A DNA stretch of 24,346 nt from the NCBI GenBank assembly GCA_043802345.1, contig JAZDLC010000342.1, positions 1 to 24,346 on the forward strand, written 5' to 3'. The stretch comes from JAZDLC01 sp043802345 (GTDB lineage: Bacteria; Planctomycetota; B15-G4; JADJEK01). The notes under the pieces were generated by a model. It did not search any database and was not told the DNA's origin. It worked only from the letters and a program-made list of their open reading frames with translations. The position numbers and the translations under genes are program-made. Positions 22,501 to 24,346 of the stretch are shown here, piece after piece. The stretch's first letter is position 1. Each line of letters begins with the position of its first letter.

Positions 22501-24024
22501 GTGCATGACGAAGGCGGAACGTCGGCGGTGAGCGTCAAGGAAGGACGAATCTCCGTATCAAGGTCTGTCATCAGTCTTGGCCATGTGGCGTGCCTGGTGT
22601 CAGCGCAGATCTCGGGGAGTGGCTCAGTTGTGCAGTTCTCGTTCACCGGGATCGGTCTCTTGCTGGCGGCGTGCTGGACGCTCTCGCCACGCGGCTTGAG
22701 GCTCGCTGTCCAGTGCAGGGCCGTCTTCTGCAGTGCCGTCATCGGCTGGTTGCTCATCGTCTTCGGCGGGGGATCGGGCGGATCGCTTTCGGTTCCCCTG
22801 ATGGTGGCGATCATGACGTGCGCGTCTCTGCTGATGATGCACCTGCGCGCGCGCGTGGACTCATTGGTCCCCAGGACTTCCACCTTTCTCGACTTCGCGC
22901 TCTGGACGATCTGCTCTTCCGTCATCTGCCTCGAGTTGATGCTACGCCTCTTCGCGTCGGTGTTCCCTCTGCCGCTCCTGGTGCGGGCTGACGCATCGGT
23001 CACGAGACAACTGGATGCCTACAGGTATTCCCCCGGCACCGTGCGGTGGGGCTTCCCCACCAACGAGAGGGGCTACTATGACGATCCATTGAACGGTGAC
23101 GCAGATCCAGGAACGATCACAGCCGTCGCGGTAGGCGACTCATTCGTGAATGGAGCAGTGCCGCACTTCTACAACTTCACAACCGTGGCGGAGCGAATCT
23201 GCGGGAACCTGCGGATCCACAACATCGCGGTGAACGCCGCGGGTCCCCGGGAATACCTGTATCTGTTGAGCACGGAGGCATTGCCTCTCTCCCCGGATGC
23301 GGTGATCTGGTGCCTGTTTCTCGGCAATGATGCGACGTCTGCGCAGAGAGGAGGGGAGAAGGTCGGTTGGGCAGAAGAGTTCACTTCGCCGAACCGTGTG
23401 TTGCTCGCGCTTCTCTGGTCAAGGTGGGGGAAGATCAGGCACGGCCTCGGGGAGACGCTGGACAAGTCCGGGAAGTTCGAAGGGAACGAGATCGTCATCC
23501 GCAAGGGGGCGGCGGAGTACCGGTTCACCCGCGATCAGTTGGCGAACACACTGCCAGTCCTGTATCCATGGCTGGTCGATCAGGGCCTGGAGAGGGCGTC
23601 CCTCACTCCTGAAGCGTTCCTGGCGATCGAGCAGGAACGCGCACTGAAGATATGCGGGGACGAAAGCGGTCTCGAAGGATTGATCGAGGACACGCTGGAG
23701 GCGAAGAGCAGATGTGGATCCGTGCCGCTCCTGGTGGTTCTGATCCCGGACGAGTTCCAGGTCGACGACAAGCTGTGGGGATTGATTCTGGAGAGGAATT
23801 TTGGCGCCTCGCTCAGGCGGAGCAACGCCCAGAAGGTGCTGGTGGAGACTCTTGCCGAGAAGGAGATTCCCTGTCTGGACCTTCTACCTGTGCTGCGAGC
23901 GGCGATAGAGGATCAGCCGGACCGCAGGCTGTACAGGCTGCGGGAGACGCACCTGAACGTGGCTGGAAACGACATTGCCGGGAAGGCGCTCGCTTCCTTC
24001 CTGAGAGAGACATTGATGCGATGA
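22501..24024 (+). CDS. SGNH/GDSL hydrolase with N-terminal membrane region
   Basis: The protein is 507 aa. Hydrophobic segments lie in the first ~160 residues (about 43-60, 75-90, 98-113 and 128-152). A soluble domain follows. SGNH blocks are visible: Ser214 in VAVGDSFVNG (block I), Gly248 in NAAGPREYL (block II), Asn276 in LGNDA (block III) and His484 in RETHLNVAGN (block V). The usual Asp two residues before that His is Glu482. Enzymes of this kind often add or remove acyl groups on surface polysaccharides (AlgJ/AlgX-like), which would suit the nearby GT-C-like pair; that role is inferred. GTG 22501 is the first usable start, with GGAG 13 nt upstream. An in-frame GTG at 22528 is also possible. 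Confidence 0.83.
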   Translation: MHDEGGTSAVSVKEGRISVSRSVISLGHVACLVSAQISGSGSVVQFSFTGIGLLLAACWTLSPRGLRLAVQCRAVFCSAVIGWLLIVFGGGSGGSLSVPLMVAIMTCASLLMMHLRARVDSLVPRTSTFLDFALWTICSSVICLELMLRLFASVFPLPLLVRADASVTRQLDAYRYSPGTVRWGFPTNERGYYDDPLNGDADPGTITAVAVGDSFVNGAVPHFYNFTTVAERICGNLRIHNIAVNAAGPREYLYLLSTEALPLSPDAVIWCLFLGNDATSAQRGGEKVGWAEEFTSPNRVLLALLWSRWGKIRHGLGETLDKSGKFEGNEIVIRKGAAEYRFTRDQLANTLPVLYPWLVDQGLERASLTPEAFLAIEQERALKICGDESGLEGLIEDTLEAKSRCGSVPLLVVLIPDEFQVDDKLWGLILERNFGASLRRSNAQKVLVETLAEKEIPCLDLLPVLRAAIEDQPDRRLYRLRETHLNVAGNDIAGKALASFLRETLMR

Positions 24025-24033
24025 GGGATCGGA

Positions 24034-24059
24034 ACCGGGTTTGTTGAAATAGACCCGGT
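24034..24059 (+). terminator. Hairpin downstream of the SGNH gene
   Basis: ACCGGGT (24034-24040) and ACCCGGT (24053-24059) pair exactly, and the stem can extend by a U-G and a U-A pair to leave an 8-nt loop. It sits 9 nt after the stop codon. No T-run follows, so it may be an RNA 3'-end stabiliser or a weak terminator. Confidence 0.4.
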
Positions 24060-24099
24060 GCGGCGGCCTGAGGACTGATTTCGGGAGCGCTTGAGAAAC

Positions 24100-24346
24100 A
24101 TGCCAGGACGTGGCCGCCCAAGGAGCAGCGGGGAATCGCGGCGATCTCATGCCGGAGGACTGGTTCTCGCGATCTTGCTCACACCGGCTGGATGCGCCGG
24201 TCCGTTGCTGCTGCACCCGACCACGCATCCGCTTCCGCAGCAGGGCGCGGAGCGAATCGTCATCCCCTGGGCCGGTGGAGAAGTCGAGGTCTGGCGCGCT
24301 CGATCGCCGGGGGCGCAGGGTCGGGAGGTCGAAGCCTTCGACCTGC
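24100..24346 (+). CDS. Putative lipoprotein, N-terminal part (alpha/beta-hydrolase-like family suspected)
   Basis: The first 82 codons are in the window and the gene runs off the right edge. The N-terminus is basic (MPGRGRPRSSGESRRSH), then hydrophobic (GLVLAILLTPAGC) with a probable lipobox ending at Cys32, so it is likely exported and lipid-anchored. The following HPTTHPLPQQGAERIVIPWAGGEVEVWRARSPG resembles the start of lipoprotein alpha/beta hydrolases, where a similar segment precedes the hydrolase core. That core (GxSxG) is outside the window, so the family call is tentative. It begins 75 nt after the SGNH gene on the same strand. Confidence 0.65.
   Translation, partial: MPGRGRPRSSGESRRSHAGGLVLAILLTPAGCAGPLLLHPTTHPLPQQGAERIVIPWAGGEVEVWRARSPGAQGREVEAFDL

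Noticed and set aside
1..24346. CRISPR array, tRNA or rRNA genes, IS elements
   Set aside because: No regularly spaced direct repeats of CRISPR length, no cloverleaf-like segments and no transposase-like protein were seen when reading both strands; the only periodic signals are the short CGATTC and CAGAG repeats.

Overview
This is a GC-rich (roughly two-thirds G+C by eye), densely coded bacterial segment from a Gram-negative-type organism. It carries a diguanylate cyclase tail, a GspE/PilB-type ATPase, an exosortase pair, a secreted lysyl-endopeptidase-like protease and phosphatidylserine decarboxylase. The protease ends in a beta-rich domain of a style I associate with secreted planctomycete-like proteins. 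That content and the exosortase point towards a Planctomycetota-, Acidobacteriota- or Eisenbacteria-like lineage, but the sequence alone does not settle the phylum. There is no rRNA, tRNA, CRISPR array, transposase or integrase.

Left part (1-4911). The 3' end of a GGDEF gene is followed by a compact ABC import operon: a membrane-anchored solute-binding protein, an ATPase with a C-terminal regulatory region, and a fused double permease starting at TTG. The class resembles Fe(III)/polyamine/phosphonate importers. A hotdog thioesterase follows.

Middle left (4912-12891). A minus-strand run holds a GspE/PilB-type ATPase with a recognisable MshEN-type (c-di-GMP-binding family) N-terminus but an altered Walker A, then a degenerate CheY-like receiver 7 nt downstream, then a GT-C membrane glycosyltransferase. 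A plus-strand, probably lipid-anchored sulfatase-superfamily enzyme overlaps tail-to-tail with a secreted trypsin-fold protease.

Middle right (12892-19922). A 419-bp regulatory gap with several inverted repeats precedes phosphatidylserine decarboxylase. Then come a four-helix membrane protein, a translationally coupled exosortase-associated protein plus a short XrtH-like exosortase, a DUF3810-type membrane metallopeptidase candidate flanked by two CAGAG-type intergenic repeats, a group II PLP decarboxylase, and an HDOD protein.

Right part (19935-24346). This part looks like a cell-surface or polysaccharide neighbourhood and appears somewhat less GC-rich. It has a GT-C-like polytopic protein coupled to a small one-helix protein, a region with no intact gene that ends in the C-terminal remnant of a sulfatase, a membrane-tethered SGNH hydrolase, and the start of a lipoprotein that resembles alpha/beta-hydrolase lipoproteins.

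The most interesting items are the Walker-A-altered, putatively c-di-GMP-sensing ATPase paired with a degenerate receiver, the two-gene exosortase module with no sorting-signal substrate nearby, and the repeat-flanked DUF3810 gene.
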